A DNA stretch of 64,000 bases from Myroides sp. WP-1 (GTDB lineage: Bacteria > Bacteroidota > Bacteroidia > Flavobacteriales > Flavobacteriaceae), in NCBI RefSeq assembly GCF_014145635.1, contig NZ_JACHTC010000016.1, positions 1 through 64,000 of the forward strand, in the 5' to 3' direction. Numbering within the stretch: the first letter of the stretch is position 1; every line of letters begins with the position of its first letter. Under the pieces are notes generated by a model. It had not been told where the DNA came from and ran no database searches. It saw nothing but the letters and a program-made list of their open reading frames with translations. Made by a program: the position numbers and the translations under genes. This document shows positions 27,142-36,549 of this stretch, piece after piece.

Positions 27142-28362
27142 TTATTTAACGGATTTAGTGCGCGTGGTGATATAGGTTGCCACAAGGGCGATAGAAGCTA
27201 AAACCAATAGGGTTAAAAAGAAACCACCCCAATTATCCTTATTAATAAAAAAACCGGTAGAACTGCCAATTAACGTAGATCCCATATAGTAAAAAAACCA
27301 ATATAACGCGGTAGCAGAACTCTTGGCTTTTCCCCCTAATTGAGTGACTACTCTACTCGCTATGGTATGACCACTAAAGAACGCTACTGTAAAAATTGTC
27401 AGTCCTATTAAGATGATGAACAAATTAGAAATATACATCAATCCCAATCCCACAAACAATAAGATAAGAGCTAAAAGAAGTATATTTTTTGCGGCGTATC
27501 GATCTGATAATCGCCCTGCTACTAAATTGCCAACAATTCCGAAGGCATACATTAAGAAAATCAACGCAATAATATAATGCGGTAAATTATAAGGGGGTGC
27601 TTCTAACTTAAATCCGAGATAATTGTAGATACTAACAAAAGTTCCCATTAAACAAATCGCAACCACATACATAGCTAAAATTTTCTTATTTCTAAAAATG
27701 CGTTGCATTTGTCTTAGTTTTTTGTCAAATTTGACCTTTTGTGGTTGAAAAAAAATAGATTCAGGAAAGAGAAAATAAAAGAGAATAGCAATTCCTAAGG
27801 CCAATAAACCGATAGTCAAAACCGCTACTTGCCAATTAAACCAACCACTGACTAAGGCAGCAATAATACGACCAAACATTCCTCCAAAAGTGTTTCCTGC
27901 CAAATAAAAACTGATAGCTGTTCCGATGGATTTAGCATCAATTTCCTCTGCCAAATACGCTAAGGTTACTGCAGATACTCCCGAAATACAAATTCCCTTG
28001 ATTAGATTAATATTAATCAAAAGTGAGAAATCCGTAACAAACACAGAAGTTAACGTCAATAAAGTTGAGGTAATTAGCGAAAAGAGCATAATGTCTTTTC
28101 TCGGATAACGATCTGCAATAAAAGCAAATAACAGCAATCCTATTGCCATTCCAAAAGTCGAAGCCGAAACTAAATAACTACTTTCAGCAGGAGTAACGGC
28201 AAAATAATGTGTAATCTCAGACAACAACGGTTGATAATTATACAGTTGTGCAAAAACAGAGACTCCTATTAAAAAAATCCCCCATTTGATTCGTTTATAT
28301 CGCACGCTGCCCTTGACTGCCTTTTCGGTATCTCTAAAGTCAATATACGTCGTTGTTGCCAT
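27142..28362 (-). CDS. MFS transporter (YnfM-like)
   Basis: 406 residues with 12 membrane segments after a charged 28-residue N-terminus. The TM2-TM3 loop ADRYPRKDIM is the MFS signature. The protein resembles the arabinose/drug-efflux group exemplified by YnfM. It is divergently transcribed from a LysR-type regulator with 93 bp between the starts, the classic arrangement in which the LysR protein controls the exporter. Substrate unknown. Confidence 0.9.
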   Translation of the reverse strand: MATTTYIDFRDTEKAVKGSVRYKRIKWGIFLIGVSVFAQLYNYQPLLSEITHYFAVTPAESSYLVSASTFGMAIGLLLFAFIADRYPRKDIMLFSLITSTLLTLTSVFVTDFSLLININLIKGICISGVSAVTLAYLAEEIDAKSIGTAISFYLAGNTFGGMFGRIIAALVSGWFNWQVAVLTIGLLALGIAILFYFLFPESIFFQPQKVKFDKKLRQMQRIFRNKKILAMYVVAICLMGTFVSIYNYLGFKLEAPPYNLPHYIIALIFLMYAFGIVGNLVAGRLSDRYAAKNILLLALILLFVGLGLMYISNLFIILIGLTIFTVAFFSGHTIASRVVTQLGGKAKSSATALYWFFYYMGSTLIGSSTGFFINKDNWGGFFLTLLVLASIALVATYITTRTKSVK

Positions 28363-28387
28363 TTTTTTCTTGATATTTGAAGTAAAG

Positions 28388-28451
28388 TTAAGCTTAAGTT
28401 CTAAATTTGTAAAACGGTATTTTTCTATAACATCAATCGATAAAACCGATT
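28388..28451. promoter_or_regulatory. Divergent MFS/LysR control region
   Basis: The LysR gene has a -7 match TAAATTTG (28402-28409). The perfect palindrome TTAAGCTTAA lies at 28388-28397, immediately upstream, where the -33 contact would be. A second inverted repeat, AATCG-N7-CGATT, lies at 28435-28451 next to the LysR start codon. Both are candidate operators; no experimental basis. Confidence 0.4.
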
Positions 28452-28455
28452 AATC

Positions 28456-29349
28456 ATGGAACTAAGACAACTCAAATATTTTCTAAAAGCAAAAGAACTG
28501 CTCAATTTTACAGAAGCAGCTAAAGAGCTATTCATCACACAAAGCACGCTTTCTCAACAGATTAAACAATTAGAAGAAGAATTGGGCATTCCGTTATTTG
28601 ATCGCATTGGCAAGCGCGTTTCAATTACAGAAGCAGGAGAACTCTTTGCTACGTATGCAGAAAAGAGTCTTCAAGCGTCAAATGACGGTAAGCTAATCCT
28701 TGAGGATTTAAAACAAATCAACACGGGAACCTTGAGTATCGGATTGACTTGGGGACTAAAGTCAATTGTCATCAATGCGTTCAAAAACTTCATTGAGCAA
28801 TTCCCCAAAATCAAGCTTCAAGTTACCTTTGGTACAACCACTGAATTAATTGATGCCTTACTCAAGCAAGAGATTGATTTTGCACTTACTTTTTACGAAG
28901 GAAAACACAGCGACGAACTCGTGCATGAACCGATCATGAGTTCAGACATGTCTGTGATTGTTTCTGCCCATAGTCCTTTAGCAAACAAACAGAGCATTAA
29001 TTTTAAAGAAGTGGAACAGCTCACTTTAGCACTTCCTGTTAAAGGATTTAGTACGCGAGATTTTTTAGATCGTCAATTTGAAAAGTATAAAATACACCCT
29101 AATATCACAGTAGAGGTTAATTATACTGCCACAATTGTAGACTTGGTTCGAACAGGTGCTTTTCAAACGATTCTTACTTTAGCGACGGTTCACGGAGAAA
29201 AAGAATTATGTGCCATTCCGATTCGAGATAAAAACATGAGACGAGAGGCGGTTACCTTGCGCTTAAAAGACAGCTATCAGAAAAAGGCTGCGCTGTATTT
29301 TATTGATTTATTAAAAGCAGAAGATAAGGAAGAATATAATCAGTTGTGA
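28456..29349 (+). CDS. LysR-family transcriptional regulator
   Basis: 297 residues. The N-terminal winged helix-turn-helix is canonical (LRQLKYFLKAKELLNFTEAAKELFITQ..., residues 3-60), and the rest (about 88-290) is a LysR substrate-binding domain with two periplasmic-binding-protein-like lobes. It resembles the CynR group by general look. It should bind the divergent intergenic region and regulate the MFS gene and itself in response to an unknown small molecule. Confidence 0.94.
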   Translation: MELRQLKYFLKAKELLNFTEAAKELFITQSTLSQQIKQLEEELGIPLFDRIGKRVSITEAGELFATYAEKSLQASNDGKLILEDLKQINTGTLSIGLTWGLKSIVINAFKNFIEQFPKIKLQVTFGTTTELIDALLKQEIDFALTFYEGKHSDELVHEPIMSSDMSVIVSAHSPLANKQSINFKEVEQLTLALPVKGFSTRDFLDRQFEKYKIHPNITVEVNYTATIVDLVRTGAFQTILTLATVHGEKELCAIPIRDKNMRREAVTLRLKDSYQKKAALYFIDLLKAEDKEEYNQL

Positions 29350-29648
29350 ATTGGAGAGAAGAGAGAGGAAATCGACACGCAGTAAAGATTCATCAAACGT
29401 TAAAAAAATCGCAGCGAAGCCTAGATTCATCGAATACCAAAGCAAATAGCTGTTCTCAATGAGATAAAAGAAAAGATTAGAAAATTTATGAATCGCCATT
29501 TATAGCGTTTACATACGCATAAATATCCTATTTTATGTATTTCTACAGCTTTTTCTTGCTCACTTTCTCAAAAGATCACATTCAACAACATATTCTCTAA
29601 ATTATTGCAACAATTAAACATATTCCATAATTTAGCCCGAAAAAAAAC
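29350..29648. other. Intergenic region, nothing recognised
   Basis: About 300 bp of AT-rich DNA between two plus-strand genes. No RNA gene, repeat or clear terminator is seen; TAATTTAG near 29629 is a weak -7-like match for the following lipoprotein gene. Confidence 0.4.
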
Positions 29649-30302
29649 ATGAATTTTATCAAATCTTTACCTATCATTCTGATCCTTGTTCTTTTTAGTT
29701 CTTGTGGTCCTAAACAACTAACACTAAACAAAGTAGATTATCACGCACACAATAATGTAGCCGTTATCATACACCAACCAACAACTTATGTAGGAAAAGG
29801 CGGTTCACAAGGTTTATTGGACATGGCAGTTACTCCTCAAACAAAATACAAAGAGGCAGTTCAACTATTAAGCGAAGCCTATACTTCGAACATACACAAT
29901 TCTATAAAAGAAGAATGTCAAAAAATTTATGATTATACTGGAAAGAAGTATCTAATTCTCGATAGTATTGCAACCTTGCCAACAACAAACATTGGTAAGA
30001 AAGAAGTTATCGATTACCAATACATTAAAGAAAAATACAAGGTAGACCAGGTTCAGGAAATTTGGTGCACCTATGGTGTAATGATTAATTATTACGGTTT
30101 TATCGAAACGGATAAGTATATCTTTGTTTCTATTGATTCCGTGATAAGTGATATTGAAAGGCAACAAAAATTACAACAATACAACAAACAAAATAAAGTA
30201 AAATTGAAAGGTAAATGGCAGAAAAATGATTATGCTATTTTTAAAGAATCATTGAATAACAACATTAAACTTTCACTACGAGAATTTAATAGTCAATTTT
30301 AA
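29649..30302 (+). CDS. Unrecognised lipoprotein, 217 aa
   Basis: A lipoprotein signal peptide (LPIILILVLFSSC, Cys19) precedes a domain of about 195 residues with alternating beta and helical stretches (NNVAVIIHQPTTYVGKGGSQGLLDMAVTPQTKYKEAV) and a very basic C-terminal part (KQNKVKLKGKWQKNDYAIFKESLNNNIKLSLREF). The start pattern, a strand-forming VAVI and later short helices, recalls GNA1162-like lipoproteins, but I cannot support that. A strong terminator follows 5 bp after the stop. Confidence 0.78.
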   Translation: MNFIKSLPIILILVLFSSCGPKQLTLNKVDYHAHNNVAVIIHQPTTYVGKGGSQGLLDMAVTPQTKYKEAVQLLSEAYTSNIHNSIKEECQKIYDYTGKKYLILDSIATLPTTNIGKKEVIDYQYIKEKYKVDQVQEIWCTYGVMINYYGFIETDKYIFVSIDSVISDIERQQKLQQYNKQNKVKLKGKWQKNDYAIFKESLNNNIKLSLREFNSQF

Positions 30303-30306
30303 AAAT

Positions 30307-30346
30307 CAAAAAGGGATCGGTTGTTAAAACCGATCCCTTTTTTAAT
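30307..30346. terminator. Strong bidirectional terminator
   Basis: AAAAAGGGATCGGTT / AACCGATCCCTTTTT stem with a short loop, followed by TTTTAATTTTT. It serves the lipoprotein gene. Confidence 0.9.
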
Positions 30347-30435
30347 TTTTTAAGAGAGTCTATGCATGTGAATTTTCTTTTTAAAAAAATTCAACTTATT
30401 TAGAAAAAGTTACTCTCTCTCCTCTTTCCAATCCA

Positions 30436-32697
30436 CTATTTACCAGCTGCGATAAGATTCAATGCAGAACCTGCTTTAAACCATTTCACTTGACTAGCAT
30501 TATAGGTATGATTAGCAGCAATTACATCTTTGGATCCATCAGCATGAACGAATTCAAGGTGTAATTGTTTACCTGGAGCAAATTCAGTTAAGTCTAAGAA
30601 GTTGATAACATCATCTTCTTGTACTTTGTCATAATCAGCTTCATTAGCAAATGTAAGGGCTAACATTCCTTGTTTTTTCAAGTTTGTTTCGTGAATACGG
30701 GCAAATGATTTCACCAATACTGCAGCAACCCCTAAATGACGAGGTTCCATAGCGGCGTGTTCACGAGAAGATCCTTCTCCGTAGTTTTGGTCACCTACAA
30801 CGATAGAAGGGATTCCAGCTGCTTTATATGCACGTTGCACAGCAGGTACGGCATCATAAGCACCTGTCAACTGATTTTTTACTTTATTTGTTAAGTGATT
30901 AAATGCATTTTCAGCACCAATCAACATATTGTCAGAAATATTGTCTAAGTGACCACGGAAACGCAACCATGGTCCAGCCATAGAGATATGGTCTGTTGTA
31001 CATTTTCCAAAAGCTTTAATTAGCAATTTAGCTCCTGTAATATTTTGTCCGTTCCAAGGAGCGAAAGGTTCTAACAACTGTAAACGACTAGAAGTTGGCG
31101 ATACTATTACCTCAACATTTGATCCATCTTTTGCTGGTGCTTGGAAGCCTGGATCTTCTACGTCAAATCCTCTTTTTGGCAACTCGTCTCCAGTAGGTGG
31201 AAGCAATTTTACTTCTTGTCCTTCATCGTTAATTAAGGTATCTGTGATAGGATTAAATCCTAAATCTCCTGCAATTGCCAAGGCAGCTACCATTTCTGGT
31301 GAAGTTACGAACGCATGCGTATTAGGATTACCATCTGCACGTTTGGAGAAGTTACGGTTAAACGAGTGAACAATCGTGTTTTTCTCTCCCTTATCTGCTC
31401 CGGCGCGATCCCATTGTCCGATACAAGGTCCACAAGCATTCGTAAATACTTTGGTTCCCATTTTTTCAAAGGTCTCAATGATACCATCTCTTTCGATCGT
31501 ATAGCGAATCTGTTCTGATCCTGGGTTAATTCCAAACTCAGCTTTTGGCGTAATTCCATGTTTAACTGCTTGTTCAACAATTGAAGCGGCTCTTGACATA
31601 TCTTCATAAGAAGAGTTAGTACACGATCCGATCAATCCCCACTCTACTTTTAGTGGCCACCCATTTTTCTCAGCATCTTCTCTCATTTTTGATACAGGTG
31701 TTCCTCTATCTGGTGTGAAAGGTCCGTTGATATGTGGTTCTAATTCAGATAAATTTATTTCGATTAATTGATCGAAGTATTTTTCTGGATTGGCGTATAC
31801 TTCTGCATCTGCTGTTAAGTGCTCTGCTACTTTATCTGCTACATCTACTACATCTTGACGTCCTGTAGCAGCTAAATAACGACGCATTGAATCGTCATAG
31901 CCAAAAGTAGAGGTTGTTGCACCAATTTCAGCTCCCATATTACAGATCGTACCTTTACCTGTACAAGACATCGATAAAGCTCCTTCTCCAAAATACTCAA
32001 CAATAGCACCCGTTCCTCCTTTTACAGTAAGGATATCTGCTACTTTAAGGATTACGTCTTTTGGGGCTGTCCATCCGTTTAATTTTCCTGTTAGTTTTAC
32101 TCCAATCAGTTTAGGAAATTTCAATTCCCAAGCCATTCCCGACATCACATCTACAGCGTCTGCTCCACCAACTCCAATAGCCAGCATTCCTAATCCACCC
32201 GCATTTACGGTATGAGAATCGGTACCAATCATCAAACCACCTGGAAAAGCGTAATTTTCCAATACAATCTGGTGAATAATACCCGCACCAGGTTTCCAAA
32301 ACCCGATACCGTATTTATTTGATACAGATGACAAGAAATTAAATACTTCAGACGATTGAGTTTCTGCAACTTTTAAATCCGTTGCTGCACCTACTTTTGC
32401 TTGAATCAAGTGATCACAATGTACTGTGGTCGGAACGGCTACCTTTTCTTTTCCGGCATGCATAAATTGCAATAAAGCCATCTGCGCTGTTGCATCTTGA
32501 CAAGCCACGCGATCTGGAGCGAAATCTACATAGTCCTTGCCACGCTCAAACGTTTGAGAAGGTACTCCCTCCCATAAATGAGTATATAAAATTTTCTCTG
32601 CAAGTGTTAAGGGACGACCTACTAATTCACGTGCTTTTGCTACGCGATCAGGCATCTTTTCATACACTTTTTTAATCATTTCAATATCAAAAGCCAT
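30436..32697 (-). CDS. acn: Aconitate hydratase, mitochondrial-type (AcnA/ACO2-like)
   Basis: 753 residues, the length of mitochondrial-type aconitases. It catalyses citrate to isocitrate in the TCA cycle using a 4Fe-4S cluster; the cluster ligands are visible in [14 protein letters not shown] and in [10 protein letters not shown]. The C-terminal swivel domain carries the [16 protein letters not shown] substrate-binding loop. It lies downstream of the second, AcnB-type gene on the same strand, but the two are separated by about 1.1 kb containing an S23-like gene and two arrays, so they are not a simple operon. The N-terminus [26 protein letters not shown] fits the family start. Confidence 0.97.
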   Translation of the reverse strand: MAFDIEMIKKVYEKMPDRVAKARELVGRPLTLAEKILYTHLWEGVPSQTFERGKDYVDFAPDRVACQDATAQMALLQFMHAGKEKVAVPTTVHCDHLIQAKVGAATDLKVAETQSSEVFNFLSSVSNKYGIGFWKPGAGIIHQIVLENYAFPGGLMIGTDSHTVNAGGLGMLAIGVGGADAVDVMSGMAWELKFPKLIGVKLTGKLNGWTAPKDVILKVADILTVKGGTGAIVEYFGEGALSMSCTGKGTICNMGAEIGATTSTFGYDDSMRRYLAATGRQDVVDVADKVAEHLTADAEVYANPEKYFDQLIEINLSELEPHINGPFTPDRGTPVSKMREDAEKNGWPLKVEWGLIGSCTNSSYEDMSRAASIVEQAVKHGITPKAEFGINPGSEQIRYTIERDGIIETFEKMGTKVFTNACGPCIGQWDRAGADKGEKNTIVHSFNRNFSKRADGNPNTHAFVTSPEMVAALAIAGDLGFNPITDTLINDEGQEVKLLPPTGDELPKRGFDVEDPGFQAPAKDGSNVEVIVSPTSSRLQLLEPFAPWNGQNITGAKLLIKAFGKCTTDHISMAGPWLRFRGHLDNISDNMLIGAENAFNHLTNKVKNQLTGAYDAVPAVQRAYKAAGIPSIVVGDQNYGEGSSREHAAMEPRHLGVAAVLVKSFARIHETNLKKQGMLALTFANEADYDKVQEDDVINFLDLTEFAPGKQLHLEFVHADGSKDVIAANHTYNASQVKWFKAGSALNLIAAGK

Positions 32698-32822
32698 AAT
32701 AACAATTCTTTTTATTTATACGAATTAAAATTTCTAAACAATTTACAGATTTTTACCTCTAATAAGTTCTATACAAATGTTAAAGCACTGTATTTAAAAT
32801 GGTTCTATTTTGCGAATTGTAG

Positions 32823-33010
32823 TTTGCGCGGTTTGCTCGGTTTGTGCGGTCTGCTCGGTTTGCTCGGTTTGCTCGGTTTGCTCGGTTTGCTTGGTTTGCT
32901 TGGTTTGCGCGGTTTACGCGGTTTGTACGGTTTGCTCGGTTTGCTTGGTTTGCTTGGTTTGTGCGGTTTGCGCGGTTTGTGCGGTTTGTGCGGTTTGTGC
33001 TCTGTGGTTT
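32823..33010. repeat. 9-bp G/T-rich minisatellite, 20 units
   Basis: Nineteen full 9-bp units of the form TTTGNNNGG plus one decayed unit (TTTGTGCTC), from 32823 to 33002, then loose remnants. TTT and GG are nearly fixed, while positions 5-7 vary (CTC, CTT, CGC, TGC, TAC, ACG), so it is degenerate in a patterned way. It lies 125 bp upstream of the acn start and 117 bp upstream of the S23-like gene. Open frames across it translate to Leu/Gly or Cys/Val strings and are not genes. Confidence 0.97.
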
Positions 33011-33126
33011 GTACTTTATTTGGTTTGTATGATTTATGGAATTTTATTTCTTATATAAAAACTCAATAAAAATTGGAATAAATTTTGAATAAACTATAAA
33101 CTTGTAACCCCTATTTTCTATATTAT

Positions 33127-33486
33127 ATGCACCAATATTTTTTTGAAAACCTCACTGTATGGCAGAATGCCAGAAACACAACCAAAGATATTTATATACT
33201 CACTAAGAAATTTCCTATTGAAGAAAAATATGGTTTAGTTTCACAACTTAGACGAGCAATGTTAAGTGTAATGGCAAATATAGCTGAAGGAATGGCAAGA
33301 ACTACAAATAAAGACAAAGCACGTATGATAAATATTTCATACTCTTCCGCTATTGAAGTAATTAACTTTCTCATTTTAAGTTTAGACCTGGAATTTATAT
33401 CTGTTGAAGAATACACTAATCTCCGCAAAAAATTAGAACATATTACGAATCAACTAATCAGTTTACGTCAAAAATTAAAAAACTAA
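33127..33486 (+). CDS. Four-helix-bundle protein of the S23 / rRNA intervening-sequence family
   Basis: 119 residues, typical for this family. The hallmark motifs are clear: FENLTVWQNARNTTKDIYILTKKFP, EKYGLVSQLRRAMLSVMANIAEG, a middle SYSSAIEVINFLILSLDLEFI, and a C-terminal helix. Four helices should form a bundle. The family was first found encoded in intervening sequences of 23S rRNA genes; the DGR accessory protein Avd has the same fold. No reverse transcriptase or rRNA is in the window. The gene sits alone between a G/T-rich array on its left and an A/C-rich array on its right, and is inserted between two aconitase genes. Biochemical role unknown; nucleic acid binding is likely. Confidence 0.92.
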   Translation: MHQYFFENLTVWQNARNTTKDIYILTKKFPIEEKYGLVSQLRRAMLSVMANIAEGMARTTNKDKARMINISYSSAIEVINFLILSLDLEFISVEEYTNLRKKLEHITNQLISLRQKLKN

Positions 33487-33512
33487 TTGATCTATTAAGC
33501 AAACTTACAACG

Positions 33513-33733
33513 AGCAAAAAACAAACAGCACAAAAAACAAACAGCACAAAAAACAAACAGCACAAAAAACAAACAGCACAAAAAACAAACAGCACAAAAA
33601 ACAAACAGCACAAAAAACAAACAGCACAAAAAACAAACCTCACAAAAAACAAACCTCACAAAAAACAAACCTCACAAAAAACAAACCTCACAAAAAACAA
33701 ACCTCACAAAAAACAAACAGCACAAAAAAAAAG
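33513..33733. repeat. 16-bp A/C-rich minisatellite with block-wise unit variants
   Basis: After a partial unit, 13 units of 16 bp are counted: seven of CAGCACAAAAAACAAA (33526-33637), five of CCTCACAAAAAACAAA (33638-33717) and a final CAGCACAAAAAA (33718-33733). The array begins about 27 bp after the S23-like stop codon and runs into the acnB terminator. Its CAAAC/CAAACC cores are the reverse complement of the GTTTG/GGTTTG cores of the left array. Confidence 0.97.
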
Positions 33734-33768
33734 ACCCTCTTTAAAAAGAAGGTCTCATTTTTATTGAA
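33727..33768 (-). terminator. acnB terminator
   Basis: On the minus strand AGACCTTCTT ... AAGAGGGTCT pairs with one wobble and is followed by a long T run. It begins 18 bp after the acnB stop codon. Confidence 0.8.
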
Positions 33769-33786
33769 TCGATTCTATTAAAAGAA

Positions 33787-36549
33787 TTATTTCGTAGAAA
33801 TAGGTTTGAACTTAGTCAAGTTGATTCCTTCTACAGAAGCTTTGTATTCTTCCATTGTAGGAACTCTACCCAAGATCGCAGAAAGAACAACTACAGGAGT
33901 AGAAGCTAGTAAAGATTCTCCTTTTTTGCGGTCTGAATCTTCTACTACACGTCCTTGGAATAAACGCGTTGATGTAGCCATTACGGTATCTCCTTTTGCT
34001 GCTTTCTCTTGGTTACCCATACATAAGTTACAACCAGGACGCTCTAAATACATAATATTCTCGTATTCTGTACGTGCGTTGTTTTTAGGTAATAGGTCAC
34101 TGAATTCGAAACCAGAATATTTTTGTAAGTATTCCCAATCTCCTTCTGCTTTCAACTCATCAATAATGTTGTATGTTGGAGCTGCAACAACTAAAGGTGC
34201 ATTAAATTTCACTGAACCTGTTTGTTTTTCGATGTTTTTCAACATTTGAGAAACGATTTTCAAGTCGTCTTTGTGAACCATACAAGATCCCACGAAACCA
34301 AGGTCAACTTTTTTATCACCTCCATAGAAAGAAAGCTCTCTAATCGTATCGTGTGTATAACGTTTAGAAACGTCATCGTTATTTACATCTGGATCGGCAA
34401 TCATCGGTTGATCGATAATATCAAGATCAACTACTACCTCAGCATAGTATTTAGCATTTGCATCTGGAGTTAACGCTGGTTTATCTCCTGATTTAATTTC
34501 TTCAATACGTTTGTTTGCTCTGTTGATTAACCCTTGTAACACGTGGTTTCTGTTATCCATTCCTTTATCGATCATGATTTGGATACGGCTTTTCGCGATT
34601 TCCAATGATTCGATTAAGGTATCATCTTGAGAGATACAGATAGATGCTTTTGCTTTCATTTCAGCTGTCCAGTCTGTGAAAGTAAACGCTTGATCCGCTA
34701 ATAAAGTACCGATATGAACTTCGATAATTCTACCTTGGAAAACGTTTTCACCACCAAACTGTTGTAACATTTGCGCTTGAGTAGCATGAACAACATCACG
34801 GAAATCCATGTGTTCTTTCATGTTTCCTTTGAACGTCACTTTTACTGACTCTGGAATTGGCATAGAAGCTTCTCCTGTTGCTAAAGCTAAAGCTACAGTT
34901 CCTGAATCCGCTCCGAAAGCAACCCCTTTAGACATTCTTGTATGTGAATCTCCTCCGATGATGATTGCCCATTCGTCTACTGTAATATCGTTCAATACTT
35001 TGTGGATAACGTCAGTCATTGAATGATATTCACCTTTCGGGTCACGTGCAGTAATTAAACCGAAATCGTTCATAAATTTCATCAATTTCGGGATATTTGC
35101 TTGTGCTTTTTTATCCCAAACTGATGCTGTGTGACATCCTGATTGGTAAGCACCGTCAACGATAGGAGAAATAACAGTTGCTGCCATTGCCTCCAACTCT
35201 TGAGCGGTCATTAATCCAGTTGTATCTTGAGATCCTACGATATTCACTTCAACGCGAACGTCAGAACCTGCGTGTAGTACTTTTCCTTTAGTTACACCCA
35301 CAGCATTTCTATTGAAGATTTTCTCAACAGCTGTTAATCCTTGTCCTTCAACTGATATTTCCTTAGAAGGAGCAAAAACTACAGGTGCATCCATTCCCAA
35401 TAATTTTGCAGCAAATGTTTGGATTTTTTTACCAAATACGATTGCATAAGAACCACCTGCTTTGATAAATTCCATTTTTTGTGGCGTTAGAGCTTTCGAA
35501 ATATCGATTAACTCTTGGTCACCATTGTATAATTTTTTTGTTTTTGTATTAATAGTCAATACAGTACCTGTAGCTACTGAGTAAACTTCTTCTAATACTG
35601 GCTCACCTTTTTCATTGCGAACTACTTCACCATTAGCATCTGTTTTCTTCACCCAGTTTTTAAGGTCGATACCGATACCTCCAGTTACGTCAACCGTTGT
35701 TAAGAAAATTGGAGAAATTCCGTTAGTACCTGCAACAATTGGTGCAATATTTACGAATGGAACGTAAGGACTTGCTTGTTTACCTGTCCAAAGCGCCACG
35801 TTATTTACCCCTGACATTCTTGAAGACCCAACTCCCATCGTTCCTTTTTCAGCAATTAACATCACTTTTTTACCAGGATGTAATTCTTGTAAAGCTTTGA
35901 TTTGTTGTTGTGCTTCTGTACTGATCATGCACAATCCGTGTAACTCACGGTCAGCACGAGAGTGAGCTTGATTTCCTGGTGATAATAAATCGGTAGAAAT
36001 ATCTCCTTCACCAGCAATGAACGTCACTACTTCAATTTTTTCGTCTACTTCTGGAAGTTTTGTAAAGAATTCCGCTTTTGCATAACTCTCTACGATGTCT
36101 TTTGCTACAGCATTTCCGTTTAAGAATGCTTCCTTCAAACGGTCTGTATCAGCTTCGTACAAGTATACTTGTGTTTTCAATACTTTGGCTGCTTCTTGTG
36201 CAATAGCAACATCATTACCTAAAGCTAAATCTAATAACACTTCAATAGAAGGTCCACCCTTCATGTGTGATAACAATTCAAAAGCAAAAGCAGGAGTGAT
36301 TTCATTCACTATCACTTCACCTAAGATGATTTCTTTTAAAAATTTAGCTTTAACGCCTGCTGCACTAGTAGTACCCGGTAAAACGTTATAAATAAAAAGC
36401 TTAAGAGATTCAGCGCGGTGCTCGTTCTCTGTATCTTTTACCTGTGCTATAATTTCACTTAATAGCTCAGCTCCATCAATTGGCTTAGGGTTAAGTCCTT
36501 GATTTTTTCTTTCTTCAATCTCGTTGATGTAATCCTTATAAAAGCTCAT
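33787..36549 (-). CDS. acnB: Bifunctional aconitate hydratase 2 / 2-methylisocitrate dehydratase (AcnB)
   Basis: 920 residues; AcnB proteins are 850-930. An N-terminal HEAT-like domain (about 1-160) is followed by the swivel domain and the large catalytic part. The 4Fe-4S ligand motif near the C-terminus reads LERPGCNLCMGNQ, and the other block FVGSCMVHKDDL is present. It converts citrate to isocitrate and also acts on 2-methylaconitate in propionate breakdown. AcnB in E. coli also binds mRNA when it loses its cluster. Having both aconitase types side by side is seen in flavobacteria. A candidate promoter lies at 36839-36867, which would give a leader of about 280 nt. Confidence 0.96.
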   Translation of the reverse strand: MSFYKDYINEIEERKNQGLNPKPIDGAELLSEIIAQVKDTENEHRAESLKLFIYNVLPGTTSAAGVKAKFLKEIILGEVIVNEITPAFAFELLSHMKGGPSIEVLLDLALGNDVAIAQEAAKVLKTQVYLYEADTDRLKEAFLNGNAVAKDIVESYAKAEFFTKLPEVDEKIEVVTFIAGEGDISTDLLSPGNQAHSRADRELHGLCMISTEAQQQIKALQELHPGKKVMLIAEKGTMGVGSSRMSGVNNVALWTGKQASPYVPFVNIAPIVAGTNGISPIFLTTVDVTGGIGIDLKNWVKKTDANGEVVRNEKGEPVLEEVYSVATGTVLTINTKTKKLYNGDQELIDISKALTPQKMEFIKAGGSYAIVFGKKIQTFAAKLLGMDAPVVFAPSKEISVEGQGLTAVEKIFNRNAVGVTKGKVLHAGSDVRVEVNIVGSQDTTGLMTAQELEAMAATVISPIVDGAYQSGCHTASVWDKKAQANIPKLMKFMNDFGLITARDPKGEYHSMTDVIHKVLNDITVDEWAIIIGGDSHTRMSKGVAFGADSGTVALALATGEASMPIPESVKVTFKGNMKEHMDFRDVVHATQAQMLQQFGGENVFQGRIIEVHIGTLLADQAFTFTDWTAEMKAKASICISQDDTLIESLEIAKSRIQIMIDKGMDNRNHVLQGLINRANKRIEEIKSGDKPALTPDANAKYYAEVVVDLDIIDQPMIADPDVNNDDVSKRYTHDTIRELSFYGGDKKVDLGFVGSCMVHKDDLKIVSQMLKNIEKQTGSVKFNAPLVVAAPTYNIIDELKAEGDWEYLQKYSGFEFSDLLPKNNARTEYENIMYLERPGCNLCMGNQEKAAKGDTVMATSTRLFQGRVVEDSDRKKGESLLASTPVVVLSAILGRVPTMEEYKASVEGINLTKFKPISTK

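Noticed and set aside
32810..33069. Three overlapping open frames giving Cys/Val-, Leu/Gly- and Arg/Phe-rich strings
   Set aside because: They are the three readings of the 9-bp array; no start signal or family look, and a period divisible by three keeps all frames open.
33127..33486. Diversity-generating retroelement with Avd
   Set aside because: The protein fold matches Avd/S23, but there is no reverse transcriptase and no template/variable repeat pair within the window.
33458..33652. Minus-strand frame rich in Cys, Phe, Val and Leu
   Set aside because: It is a reading of the 16-bp array and runs into the S23-like gene; not a membrane protein gene.
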